From contig QOZS01000021.1 in assembly GCA_003576705.1 (NCBI GenBank), positions 24,376 to 88,375 of the forward strand: a stretch of DNA of 64,000 nucleotides. Reading direction: 5' to 3'. Under the pieces are notes generated by a model. The model saw only the letters and a program-made list of their open reading frames with translations, did not search any database and was not told the origin of the DNA. A program made the translations under genes and the position numbers. Position 1 is the stretch's first letter; each line of letters begins with the position of its first letter. Positions 8,074-17,666 of the stretch are shown here, in pieces. The DNA comes from Desertibaculum subflavum (GTDB lineage: Bacteria; Pseudomonadota; Alphaproteobacteria; Ferrovibrionales; Ferrovibrionaceae).

Positions 8074-8868
8074 ATGGCAGCCTCCGGCATCACCGTCGAG
8101 AAGCGCGGCCGCATAGCCATCGTCCGCCTGGACCGCGGCGATGGCCGCAACGCCATGTCGCGCGCTGTTATGCGCGAGCTGACCGAGGTCGCGCGCAGCT
8201 TCGAGGACGATATCGAAACCTCCGCCATCGTGGTGACCGGCACGGCGGAGGTGTTCACGCTCGGCTACGACCTCAAGGACACCGAGACGCAGAAGCTGTC
8301 TGACATGGGCCTCGCTGAACGCCGCCGGCACCTGCTGGCGGGGCCGCGCATGTGCAAGGCCTGGGAGGATCTCGCGCCGTTCACCATCGCGGCGATCGAG
8401 GGCTGGTGCGTGGGCGGCGGCGTGGCGCTCGCGGTCTCGCTCGACTTCCGCGTCTGCGGCGGCACCAGTCGCTTCTATGTCGCGGAGATCGAGCGCGGCA
8501 TGAACATGAGCTGGCAGAGCCTGCCGCGCATCGTCAACCTGGTCGGCCCGGCGCGGGCCAAGCAGCTCGCCATCCTGGCCGAGAAGGTGCCGGCGCAGTC
8601 GGCGTTGGATTTCGGTCTGGTGCAGGAAGTGGTGCCGGCGGGTAACGCCTTCGGCCGTGCCATGGAACTGGCCGAGCGGGTGGCGTCGCTGCCGCCGGTG
8701 CCAGTCCGCATGATCAAGGCCGACATCAACGCCTATGCCAACGCGCTCGGCGCCGCCACCAGCCAGATGGACCTGGACCAGTACGCCCTCTGCCAGGGCG
8801 CCGAGGACTACCAGGAGGGCGTCGCCGCCTTCCTGGAGCGCCGGCCGGCCAAGTTCACCGGACGCTGA
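8074..8868 (+). CDS. enoyl-CoA hydratase/isomerase family protein (atypical)
   Basis: A 264-residue crotonase-fold protein starting one base after the mmsB stop. The oxyanion loops are present but diverged: FTLGYDL replaces the usual SAGADL, and GGGVALAVSLDF carries Ala where hydratases have their first catalytic Glu. The second Glu position is kept in AEIERGM. With one glutamate it could be an isomerase, hydrolase or lyase rather than a hydratase. The place at the end of a valine operon suggests methacrylyl-CoA hydration or a side reaction, but the residue change argues for caution. Confidence 0.75.
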   Translation: MAASGITVEKRGRIAIVRLDRGDGRNAMSRAVMRELTEVARSFEDDIETSAIVVTGTAEVFTLGYDLKDTETQKLSDMGLAERRRHLLAGPRMCKAWEDLAPFTIAAIEGWCVGGGVALAVSLDFRVCGGTSRFYVAEIERGMNMSWQSLPRIVNLVGPARAKQLAILAEKVPAQSALDFGLVQEVVPAGNAFGRAMELAERVASLPPVPVRMIKADINAYANALGAATSQMDLDQYALCQGAEDYQEGVAAFLERRPAKFTGR

Positions 8869-8910
8869 GCCGAACTTGACGTAGGGCGCCCGCCGCCCAA
8901 TCATATTGCT

Positions 8911-9003
8911 GTTCCAAGGGGAGCCCCGTGTGGGGGCTGAGAGACCGCGGCATGCGGTGACCCTTCGAACCTGATCCGGGTCATGCCGGCGAAGGGAATG
9001 GAA
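8911..9003 (+). promoter_or_regulatory. TPP riboswitch (THI element)
   Basis: The conserved thi-box parts appear in order: a P3-type arm (GGGGAGCCCC...), CTGAGA at 8937-8942, GACCCTT at 8958-8964 and GAACCTGATCCGGGTCATG (8967-8985) closing with GAAGGGAA. It lies 73 bases before thiSG. Downstream is a 7-bp hairpin, CGCATCC/GGATGCG (9008-9024), without a T-run. Control is therefore probably translational, or uses an attenuator I cannot resolve. Thiamine pyrophosphate binding should lower expression. Confidence 0.95.
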
Positions 9004-9075
9004 CTTGCGCATCCCGGGGATGCGTGTGCTCTCCAGACTCGGTCGGATCGCCGTGGCCCCGCGCGAGGATGTGCC

Positions 9076-10074
9076 ATGCAGGTGATGCTGAACGGCGAGG
9101 CCAAGCAGATTCAGGCGCCGATGACGGTGAAGGAGCTGCTGGAGAGCTTGGGCCTGGACCCGCGCAAGATCGCGGTCGAGCGCAACCTCGAGATCGTGCC
9201 GCGCTCGACCTATGGCGAGATCAGAGTTGGCGACGGCGACCGGCTGGAGATCGTGCATTTCATCGGCGGCGGCGATGACGGCGTGCCGCTCGCGGCACGC
9301 GAGAAGCAGGACGCGCTGGTCGTGGCCGGCCGGCGCTTCAACTCCCGCCTGCTGGTCGGCACCGGCAAGTACAAGGATTTCGAGGAGACGGCGCGCGCCA
9401 TCGAGGCATCCGGCGCCGAGATCGTCACCGTCGCGGTTCGCCGGGTCAATGTCAGCGATCCCAAGCAACCGATGCTGATGGATTATGTCGATCCGAAGAA
9501 GTTCACCTATCTGCCGAACACGGCCGGCTGCTACACGGCGCAGGACGCGCTGCGAACGCTGCGCCTGGCGCGCGAGGCCGGCGGCTGGAAGCTGGTGAAG
9601 CTCGAGGTCCTGGGCGACCAGAAGACGCTCTATCCCGACATGACCGAGACGCTCGCCGCCGCCAAGGTGTTGATCGCCGAGGGCTTCGAGGTCATGGTCT
9701 ATTGCAGCGACGACCCGATCATGGCGAAGAAGCTGGAGGAGATGGGCTGCGTGGCCATCATGCCGCTGGCGGCGCCGATCGGCTCCGGTCTCGGCGTGCA
9801 GAACCCGGTCGGCATCCGCATCATCGTCGAGAACGCCAAGGTGCCGGTGCTGGTCGATGCCGGCGTCGGCACCGCGTCGGATGCGGCGATCGCCATGGAA
9901 CTCGGCTGCGATGGCGTGCTGATGAATACGGCGATCGCGGAAGCCAAGAACCCGGTGCTGATGGCGCGGGCCATGAAGCTCGCGGTCGAAAGCGGCCGGC
10001 TCGCCTATCTGGCCGGGCGCATGCCGAGGCGGCTTTATGCCGATCCGTCCTCGCCGCTGGCCGGGCTGATCTGA
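9076..10074 (+). CDS. thiG: ThiS-ThiG fusion: sulfur carrier plus thiazole synthase
   Basis: A 332-residue protein joining two steps of thiazole synthesis. Residues 1-66 are a ThiS ubiquitin-like fold ending in FIGGG. Residues about 78-332 are a full ThiG barrel ([78 protein letters not shown]). ThiG makes the thiazole phosphate from DXP, dehydroglycine and ThiS thiocarboxylate. Normal ThiS must have a free C-terminal Gly-Gly; here the glycines are internal (64-66, followed by DD). The ATG at 9076 follows GAGGAT, and the TPP riboswitch lies upstream. Confidence 0.93.
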   Translation: MQVMLNGEAKQIQAPMTVKELLESLGLDPRKIAVERNLEIVPRSTYGEIRVGDGDRLEIVHFIGGGDDGVPLAAREKQDALVVAGRRFNSRLLVGTGKYKDFEETARAIEASGAEIVTVAVRRVNVSDPKQPMLMDYVDPKKFTYLPNTAGCYTAQDALRTLRLAREAGGWKLVKLEVLGDQKTLYPDMTETLAAAKVLIAEGFEVMVYCSDDPIMAKKLEEMGCVAIMPLAAPIGSGLGVQNPVGIRIIVENAKVPVLVDAGVGTASDAAIAMELGCDGVLMNTAIAEAKNPVLMARAMKLAVESGRLAYLAGRMPRRLYADPSSPLAGLI

Positions 10075-10095
10075 TCCGCGCTGATCCGACTGGGC

Positions 10096-10575
10096 TCAGG
10101 TCTTGCCGGTGAAGTGCGGCCGGGGGATCGCCTCGACGCCGACGAGCAGGCGGTCGATGTCGTGCCCGTTGCTGGAGAACGGACAGGCCAGCCGGTGCAT
10201 TTCGATGGCGCCGAGATCGTAGGCGTCGTCGGAGCGGCTGTAGCAGGGCAGGCGATGCGTCAGCGGTTGCAGAAAGGCGGCCTGCACCGCTTCGGCCCAG
10301 CGCGGCGGCTCGATATCGTCGACCCATCTGCCGGTGAGATCGCGGCCGCCGATCTCGGCGATCCGGGTGCCGAACAGGCGGAAGCGGAAGCGCGGCGGCT
10401 CGCCCTCGACCTCCACGATGTGCAGATAGCCCATCAACTGGGGCAGGGTCAGGATGTCGAACTGATCGGGTGACGGCAGCGGTCTGTCGCCGCACAACTG
10501 AACCCAATGCTGATGGAGACGGCGCAGCCGGGTCAGGGCCGGACGCTCCGGCAATGTGATCGGACCGCCCGTCAT
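10096..10575 (-). CDS. PAS-domain protein (PAS_5 type)
   Basis: A 159-residue cytoplasmic protein of the alphaproteobacterial PAS_5 family. Recognisable parts are LHQHWVQLCGDRPLPSPDQFDI near the N-terminus, the RFRFRLFGTRIAEIGGRDLTGR core (about residues 62-83), and a C-terminal strand GHDIDRLLVGVEAIP. Family members are single PAS folds with unknown ligands and often appear in many copies per genome. There is no output domain, so it would act through a partner. It is convergent with thiSG and lies 25 bases beyond the end of the minus-strand MarR gene. Confidence 0.75.
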   Translation of the reverse strand: MTGGPITLPERPALTRLRRLHQHWVQLCGDRPLPSPDQFDILTLPQLMGYLHIVEVEGEPPRFRFRLFGTRIAEIGGRDLTGRWVDDIEPPRWAEAVQAAFLQPLTHRLPCYSRSDDAYDLGAIEMHRLACPFSSNGHDIDRLLVGVEAIPRPHFTGKT

Positions 10576-10600
10576 CGGGCGACACCGGCATCGCGCGTTG

Positions 10601-11086
10601 CTAGGGCAGCTGGCGCACGCGGGCGGTCAGGCTCTCCAGCAGGCGATCGAGCGCCTGCAGGTCTTCCGGCGCGAGCGTGGCGAGAAGTTGCCGTTCGTAG
10701 TCGCGTGCCAACGGAACGATCTTGCGATAGACATTGTAGCCGGCCGTGCTCATGGCGAGCCGGGCGCGTCGGCGGTCGGCCGGATCGATCACCCGCACCA
10801 GCCGGCCGGTGGCGACGAGCGAGGCGATGGCGCGGCTGACCGCGACCTTGTCCAGCGCACCTCGCTCGGCGATCTCGCTGGCCGTGGTGTTCGGAAATCG
10901 GCCGACAATCGCAATAATGCGCCATTCTGCAACCGTGAGATTAAATTGCCGGGCATATGCCGCAGCCAGTTTGCTGCTGACCAGGTTCGTTAATACCGCG
11001 AGTCGATACGGGAGGAAACGTTCCAACTGCAACGGCGCCGCGTCGTCGTCGGTTGTAGGAGCGGCGGCGGCTTGATTTGGTTTCAT
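10601..11086 (-). CDS. MarR family regulator, probable homogentisate-pathway repressor
   Basis: A 161-residue winged-helix MarR protein: N-terminal dimerisation helix (FLPYRLAVLTNLVSSKLA), helix-turn-helix at about residues 66-100 (NTTASEIAERGALDKVAVSRAIASLVATG), and the wing with the conserved DPADRRRARLAMS. It is divergent from hppD with 69 bases between the start codons. Known MarR-type proteins regulate homogentisate operons, so local repression of hppD-hmgA-fahA and of itself is likely. The effector would be a pathway intermediate; this is inference from position. Confidence 0.87.
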   Translation of the reverse strand: MKPNQAAAAPTTDDDAAPLQLERFLPYRLAVLTNLVSSKLAAAYARQFNLTVAEWRIIAIVGRFPNTTASEIAERGALDKVAVSRAIASLVATGRLVRVIDPADRRRARLAMSTAGYNVYRKIVPLARDYERQLLATLAPEDLQALDRLLESLTARVRQLP

Positions 11087-11100
11087 ATGTAACTAATATC
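11072..11100 (+). promoter_or_regulatory. putative hppD promoter and MarR site
   Basis: TTGATT (11072-11077), a 16-base spacer and TAATAT (11094-11099) read as a promoter toward hppD, overlapping the MarR start codon. An imperfect AT-rich inverted repeat, ATATGTAACTAATAT (11085-11099), overlaps the -10 box in otherwise GC-rich DNA and is the best candidate MarR operator. Both calls are weak. Confidence 0.35.
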
Positions 11101-11155
11101 GCGGGTAAGCATCCTCGATCAAGGGGCGCCCCGGGCGCCCGGCACGGGAGGTCCC

Positions 11156-12223
11156 ATGGACGACAGCGTCAACCCGATGGGCACCGACGGCTTCGAATTC
11201 GTCGAATACACGGCGCCGGATCCGGCGGAGCTCGGCCGGCTGTTCGAACAGCTCGGTTTCACCGCCGTCGCGAAACATCGCTCCAAGAACGTCACCCTGT
11301 TCCGTCAGGGCGACGTCAACTTCATCCTGAATGCGGAGCCGGAGAGCTTCGCCCAGGCCTTCGCCCGCGTGCATGGGCCGAGCGTCTGCGCCATCGCCTT
11401 CCGAGTGCAGAACGCCGCGCGCGCCTATGAGCGGGCGACCGGGCTCGGCGCCTGGGCGGTGCAGAGCCGGGTCGGCCCGATGGAGCTCAACATCCCGGCG
11501 ATCAAGGGCATCGGCGATTCGCTGATCTATCTGGTCGACCGCTATGGGCCCAAGGGGACGATCTACGACGTCGATTTCGAGCCGTTGCCGGGTGTCGACC
11601 AGAACCCGAAAGGCGTCGGCCTGGTCTCGATCGACCACCTGACTCACAACGTGCATCGCGGCCGCATGGACGAATGGTCGGAATTTTACGAGCGGCTCTT
11701 CAATTTCCGCGAGATCCGCTATTTCGACATCGAGGGCAAGCTGACCGGCCTCAAGTCGAAGGCAATGACCAGCCCCTGCGGCAAGATCCGCATCCCGATC
11801 AACGAGAGCTCGGACGACAAGTCGCAGATCGCCGAATATCTGCGCGCCTATCACGGCGAGGGCATCCAGCACATCGCGCTGTCGACCGGCGACATCCATG
11901 CGACGGTGGAGGCGCTGGGCGCCAAGGGCGTGCCGTTCCAGGACACGCTCGACACCTATTACGATCTGATCGACAAGCGCCTGCCGGGACACGGCGAGGA
12001 TCTCGCGAGGCTGAAGAAGAACCGCGTGCTGATCGACGGCGCCCCCACACCCGAAGGCGGCAAGCTGCTGCAGATCTTCACCAAGACGGTGATCGGCCCG
12101 ATCTTCTTCGAGCTGATCCAGCGCAAGGGCGACGAAGGCTTCGGCGAAGGCAATTTCCGCGCGCTGTTCGAATCGATCGAGCTCGACCAGATCCGCCGCG
12201 GCGTGTTGAACCCGGCCGCCTGA
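11156..12223 (+). CDS. hppD: 4-hydroxyphenylpyruvate dioxygenase
   Basis: A 355-residue vicinal-oxygen-chelate dioxygenase of full length. Iron ligands are visible as H161 (VSIDHLTHNV), H239 (GIQHIALST) and E319 (GPIFFELIQRKGD). The C-terminal substrate helix is GFGEGNFRALFESIELDQIRRG. It converts 4-hydroxyphenylpyruvate, O2 and Fe(II) to homogentisate and CO2 in tyrosine breakdown. The GGGAGG before the ATG is a good ribosome-binding site. First gene of a three-gene operon with hmgA and fahA. Confidence 0.97.
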   Translation: MDDSVNPMGTDGFEFVEYTAPDPAELGRLFEQLGFTAVAKHRSKNVTLFRQGDVNFILNAEPESFAQAFARVHGPSVCAIAFRVQNAARAYERATGLGAWAVQSRVGPMELNIPAIKGIGDSLIYLVDRYGPKGTIYDVDFEPLPGVDQNPKGVGLVSIDHLTHNVHRGRMDEWSEFYERLFNFREIRYFDIEGKLTGLKSKAMTSPCGKIRIPINESSDDKSQIAEYLRAYHGEGIQHIALSTGDIHATVEALGAKGVPFQDTLDTYYDLIDKRLPGHGEDLARLKKNRVLIDGAPTPEGGKLLQIFTKTVIGPIFFELIQRKGDEGFGEGNFRALFESIELDQIRRGVLNPAA

Positions 12224-12259
12224 GGCGGCCGACGGCCGGAAGGCCACGGGAGGACAACA

Positions 12260-13405
12260 ATGGCGAAGAACTGGATCTCGCTGCCGCGCGTCGAAGGCAC
12301 GGCCTCGCGCCAGGCGCATGTCAATCTGCCGCCCGGTACCTTTGAGCGCGAGATGGGGAAGGAGGGCTTCTTCGGCCCGGCCACCCACATGTATCACCGG
12401 CATCCGCCGACCGGCTGGGTCGAGTTCGAGGGGCCGCTCAAGCCCCGCGCCTTCGACACGGTGCAGCTGAAGGGCGGCGAGAGTGGGCCGTGGTCGGCCG
12501 AGCTGATGCTGCACAATGCGCATCTGCAGTTCCGCCTCTGGCGCCAGCCCAAGGCGATGGACCACCTGGTGCGCAATGCCGATGGCGACGAGCTGTTGTT
12601 CATCCACGAAGGTGCCGGCGACCTCTACTGCGACTACGGGCGCCTTGCCTTCCGCGATGGCGACTACATCATGCTGCCGCGCTCCACCATGTGGCGGATC
12701 GAGCCGTCGGCGCCGGTGACGGCGCTGCTGATCGAGGCGACCAACGACAGCTTCCGCCTGCCCGACAAGGGCATCCTGGGCGAGCACGCGATCTTCGATC
12801 CGGCCATGCTCGACACGCCGGCAATGGACGCGGCCTTCCGCGCCCAGCAGACCGAAGATGCCTGGGCCGTGCGGGTGAAGCGGCGCGGTCAGATTTCGAC
12901 CATCACTTATCCGTTCAACCCGCTGGATGCCACGGGGTGGAAGGGCAACCTGGCGCCGGTCAAGATCAACTGGCGCGACATCCGCCCGGTGCTGAGCGCG
13001 CGCTACCACGTGCCGCCTTCGGCGCATTCGACCTTCGTGGCGTCGCGCTTCGTCGTCTGCACCTTCGTGCCGCGCCCGTTTGAGACCGATCCGGCGGCGC
13101 TGAAGGTGCCGTTCTTCCACAACAACGACGATTACGACGAGGTGCTGTTCTATCACCAGGGCAATTTCTTCAGCCGCGACAACATCCATGCTGGGATGAT
13201 CACCCTGCACCCCTGCGGCTTCACCCATGGGCCGCATCCGAAAGCGCTGAAGCATGCCTTCGCCTCGGCCAAGCCTGAGACCGACGAGGTGGCGGTGATG
13301 CTGGACGCGCGCGATGCGCTGGAGATCGCCCCTGCGGCGGCTTCGGTGGAGAACGCCGCCTATGTCCGCTCCTGGCTGACGCCGCAGGCGAAGGCGGCGG
13401 AGTAG
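12260..13405 (+). CDS. hmgA: homogentisate 1,2-dioxygenase (short form)
   Basis: A 381-residue cupin-type ring-cleaving dioxygenase that opens homogentisate to maleylacetoacetate. The C-terminal cupin carries the likely Fe(II) ligands in PFFHNNDDYDEVLFYH and in HPCGFTHGPHP. The protein is some 50 residues shorter than the classic 430-residue enzymes, and its N-terminal region (LPRVEGTASRQAHVNLPPGTF) resembles the shorter branch of the family. GGGAGGA lies ahead of the ATG. It sits between hppD and fahA, which supports the assignment strongly. Confidence 0.9.
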   Translation: MAKNWISLPRVEGTASRQAHVNLPPGTFEREMGKEGFFGPATHMYHRHPPTGWVEFEGPLKPRAFDTVQLKGGESGPWSAELMLHNAHLQFRLWRQPKAMDHLVRNADGDELLFIHEGAGDLYCDYGRLAFRDGDYIMLPRSTMWRIEPSAPVTALLIEATNDSFRLPDKGILGEHAIFDPAMLDTPAMDAAFRAQQTEDAWAVRVKRRGQISTITYPFNPLDATGWKGNLAPVKINWRDIRPVLSARYHVPPSAHSTFVASRFVVCTFVPRPFETDPAALKVPFFHNNDDYDEVLFYHQGNFFSRDNIHAGMITLHPCGFTHGPHPKALKHAFASAKPETDEVAVMLDARDALEIAPAAASVENAAYVRSWLTPQAKAAE

Positions 13406-13409
13406 GGCG

Positions 13410-14399
13410 ATGAAGCTCGCCTCGCTCAAGGGCGGCCGCGACGGGCGTCTCGCCGTCGTCAGCCGCGATCTCACCCGTGCCGTCGAAGCGAAGGCCGCGG
13501 CGCCGACCTTGCAGGCGGCGCTCGACAACTGGCACGAGGTCGAGCCCGAGCTGCGCTCGATCGCGCGGCTTCTGGAGGAGGGACACTATCGCGACGCCTT
13601 CGCCTTCGATCCGGCGCAGCTCGCGGCACCCCTGCCGCGCGCCTTTCAATGGGCCGACGGCTCGGCCTATGTGAACCATGTCGAGCTGGTGCGGAAGGCA
13701 CGCGGCGCCGAGATGCCGCCATCCTTCTGGACCGACCCCCTGATGTATCAGGGCGGGTCCGATGTCATGCTCGGACCGACCGACGACATCGAAATGGCGG
13801 ACGAAGCCTGGGGCATCGATTTCGAGAGCGAGGTTGCCGTCGTCACCGACGACGTGCCGATGGGCGCCACCCGCCAGGCGGCGGCGTGGCACATCAAGCT
13901 CGTCATGCTGGTCAACGATGTCAGCCTCCGGAACCTGATCCCGAACGAGCTCGCCAAGGGTTTCGGTTTCTTCCATGGCAAGCCCTCGACCGCCTTCTCG
14001 CCGGTGGCGGTGACGCCGGACGAGCTGGGCGCCGCCTGGGACGGCGCCAAGCTGCACCTGCCGCTGCGCTCGACCCTGAACGGTGAATTGTTCGGCGCGC
14101 CGGACGCGGGCACCGACATGACGTTCGATTTCCCGACCTTGATCGCGCATGCGGCCACGACGCGCCGCCTTTCCGCCGGCACGATCGTCGGCTCCGGCAC
14201 GGTCTCCAATCTGGACCGTTCCAAGGGATCCGCCTGCATCGCCGAGCGGCGCATGCTGGAGACCATCGAGCAGGGCAAGCCTACGACACCGTTCATGAAA
14301 TTCGGCGACCGCATCCGCATCGAGATGCTGGATTCAGGCGGGCGCAGCATCTTCGGCGCGATCGATCAGAAGGTGGTGCGGTTCAAGCCTGCCGCTTGA
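13410..14399 (+). CDS. fahA: fumarylacetoacetate hydrolase family protein
   Basis: A 329-residue FAH-fold hydrolase. The metal-binding residues lie in the DFESEVAVVTDD segment (about 139-150). Other family parts are MLVNDVSLRNLIPNE, GFGFFHGKPSTAFSPVAVTP, and the late GTIVGSGTVSN and GDRIRIEMLD. It cleaves fumarylacetoacetate to fumarate and acetoacetate, ending the tyrosine route. It begins four bases after the hmgA stop. No maleylacetoacetate isomerase follows. Either that gene is elsewhere or this enzyme accepts the maleyl isomer. The 3' end overlaps the convergent dedA-like gene by 17 bases. Confidence 0.92.
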   Translation: MKLASLKGGRDGRLAVVSRDLTRAVEAKAAAPTLQAALDNWHEVEPELRSIARLLEEGHYRDAFAFDPAQLAAPLPRAFQWADGSAYVNHVELVRKARGAEMPPSFWTDPLMYQGGSDVMLGPTDDIEMADEAWGIDFESEVAVVTDDVPMGATRQAAAWHIKLVMLVNDVSLRNLIPNELAKGFGFFHGKPSTAFSPVAVTPDELGAAWDGAKLHLPLRSTLNGELFGAPDAGTDMTFDFPTLIAHAATTRRLSAGTIVGSGTVSNLDRSKGSACIAERRMLETIEQGKPTTPFMKFGDRIRIEMLDSGGRSIFGAIDQKVVRFKPAA

Positions 14400-14949
14400 G
14401 CCAGCGGCGATAGAGCCAGTGGCCGATCAGGGCGGCAACGACCGCCGCCGCGATGGCCCCGAGGATCTTGATCTGCATGTCCTTGACCTGGCCGAGCATC
14501 AGCTCGAAGGCCTCGCCGAACAGATATCCGGCGGTACCGACGACGATGGCCCAGACCGCGGCGGCAATCCCGTTGAGCGCAAGGAAGCGCCGCGCGGGAT
14601 AGCCGCTCATGGCGAGCGCCATGGGGCCGACGCTGCGGATGCCGTAGAGAAAGCGGAAGGTGAGGACAAACCAGTCGGCATGGCCGCCGAGCCGGACGCG
14701 CACCCGTTCCACCCGGCCGAGCAGCTTCGGACGGCGCGCCAGCCATAGCCGGCCATAGCGTCGCGCCAGGTGGAACCACACCTGATCGCCGGCATACGAG
14801 CCGAGAAAGGCGGTGACAATGACGCCGGCCAGCGTGAGGTGTCCCTGATGCGCGGCGAAGCCGCCGAACACCAGCACCGTCTCGCCTTCGAAGAACGTCC
14901 CCACGAAGATGACGAGATAGCCGAACCGTTCGATGAGATCGACGAGCAC
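14383..14949 (-). CDS. DedA family (SNARE-associated) membrane protein
   Basis: A 188-residue inner-membrane protein with the DedA/VTT fold. It shows the re-entrant region with FVGTFFEGETVLVFGGFAA (residues about 13-31), GSYAGDQVWFHLARRYG (about 51-67) and the arginine-containing FRFLYGIRSVGPMALAMSG (about 98-116), then two C-terminal helices. Family members support undecaprenyl-phosphate and lipid flipping and membrane homeostasis. I chose the GTG at 14949, eight bases after the CaiB stop; longer starts would read through the CaiB gene. Confidence 0.87.
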   Translation of the reverse strand: MLVDLIERFGYLVIFVGTFFEGETVLVFGGFAAHQGHLTLAGVIVTAFLGSYAGDQVWFHLARRYGRLWLARRPKLLGRVERVRVRLGGHADWFVLTFRFLYGIRSVGPMALAMSGYPARRFLALNGIAAAVWAIVVGTAGYLFGEAFELMLGQVKDMQIKILGAIAAAVVAALIGHWLYRRWLKRQA

Positions 14950-14957
14950 GGGCGGCG

Positions 14958-16130
14958 CTACTCCCGGTCGAGCATGTCCAGCTCGGCCAGGATGGCGGCG
15001 CGATGCTCGTCGAGACCGGGCGCGTAGGGCCGCTCCACCGGGTCGGGCACGCCCGACAGCTTGATCGGATTGCCGGCCATGGTGATCCGCCCGGCGACGG
15101 GATCTTCGGCGCTCGCCACCATGTTGCGCGACATCACCTGCGGATCGGCCAGCACCTGCGCCACGTTGTTGATCGGCCCGCAGGGCACGCTCGCCTTGTC
15201 GAGCACGGAGAGCCAGTGCGCGGTGATGTTGGTAAGCAGCACCGCCTCCATCGCCGCCGTCAGCTCGGCATGATGGGCGGTGCGGTCCGGATTGGTCCTG
15301 AAGCGCGGATCGGTCGTCCATTCCGGATGGCCGAGCGCCTTGGCGAGCGCGGCGAACAGGCCGTCATTGCCGGCAGCGATTATGATGTGGCCGTCCTTGG
15401 TGGAGAACGCGGCGAAAGGCGTGATGGTCGAGTGCCGGGCGCCGAGCGGGCCAGGCACCTCGCCGGTCGCGGCATAGCGCGCGATGGCGTTTTCGAGGAA
15501 AGCCACCTGGCTATCGAGCATGCTGACATCGATCTTGCGGCCTTGGCCGGTGGCGCGGCGCTCGAACAGCGCGGCATTGATGCCGATCGCGGTGAACAGA
15601 CCTGCCGCCAGATCTCCAATGGAAGTGCCTACGCGCGTCGGCGGGCCGCCCGAATGGCCGGTCAGGCTCATCACGCCGCCCATGCCCTGCACCACCATGT
15701 CGTAGGCGGCGCGGGTCTTGTACGGCCCCGAATGGCCGAAGCCGGAACAGGCGGCATAGATCAGCTGCGGGAAGCGCTGGTGCAGCACGTCGAAGCCGTA
15801 GTTCAGCTTCTCCATGGTGCCGCCGCGGTAGTTCTCCAGCAGCACGTCGGCGCGCGCCAGAAGGCGCTCGAAGATCGCGCGGTCGGCCGGCGCCTTGAGG
15901 TCGAGCGCGATGCTTTCCTTGCCGCGGTTGATCGACATGAAATAGGCCGACTTGCCATTGATGAACGGACCCACCTGGCGGCTGTCGTCGCCTGTTCCGG
16001 GAACCTCGATCTTGATCACCCGGGCGCCCAGATCGGCCAGAACCATCGCGCAATAGGGACCGGCGAGCACGCGCGTGAGGTCGAGCACGGTCACGCCATT
16101 GAGCGGGCCCGCAACGGAACTGGGCTTCAT
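14958..16130 (-). CDS. CaiB/BaiF family III CoA-transferase
   Basis: A 390-residue class III CoA-transferase. The N-terminal signature GVTVLDLTRVLAGPYCAMVLADLGARVIKIE is complete, and the catalytic aspartate appears in VGTSIGDLAAGLF (about residue 168). Later segments VENYRGG-like LLENYRGG and SCGFG-like ACSGFGHSGPY are also typical. It moves CoA between carboxylates through an aspartyl-CoA intermediate. Formyl, succinyl or mesaconyl donors are possible and cannot be told apart here. It follows hemB by 33 bases on the same strand, with no obvious metabolic link to it. Confidence 0.9.
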   Translation of the reverse strand: MKPSSVAGPLNGVTVLDLTRVLAGPYCAMVLADLGARVIKIEVPGTGDDSRQVGPFINGKSAYFMSINRGKESIALDLKAPADRAIFERLLARADVLLENYRGGTMEKLNYGFDVLHQRFPQLIYAACSGFGHSGPYKTRAAYDMVVQGMGGVMSLTGHSGGPPTRVGTSIGDLAAGLFTAIGINAALFERRATGQGRKIDVSMLDSQVAFLENAIARYAATGEVPGPLGARHSTITPFAAFSTKDGHIIIAAGNDGLFAALAKALGHPEWTTDPRFRTNPDRTAHHAELTAAMEAVLLTNITAHWLSVLDKASVPCGPINNVAQVLADPQVMSRNMVASAEDPVAGRITMAGNPIKLSGVPDPVERPYAPGLDEHRAAILAELDMLDRE

Positions 16131-16163
16131 CGTCGGTCGGCTCTCTCCAGGAACCCGGGTGGA

Positions 16164-17623
<1,460 letters not shown>

Positions 17624-17666
17624 GACCCATCCCTCCGACCGCGGGAACCCGGCATTCTAACCCGAA

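Noticed and set aside
9008..9024. Intrinsic terminator as the riboswitch expression platform
   Set aside because: The hairpin CGCATCC/GGATGCG is followed by TGTGCTCTCC, not a T-run, so termination cannot be claimed.
11093..13528. An 811-codon open frame opposite hppD and hmgA
   Set aside because: The plus-strand genes hold all catalytic residues; the minus frame is a codon-bias shadow.
14383..14399. Frameshift or fusion between fahA and the DedA gene
   Set aside because: The genes are convergent and both complete; a 17-base overlap of 3' ends is ordinary.
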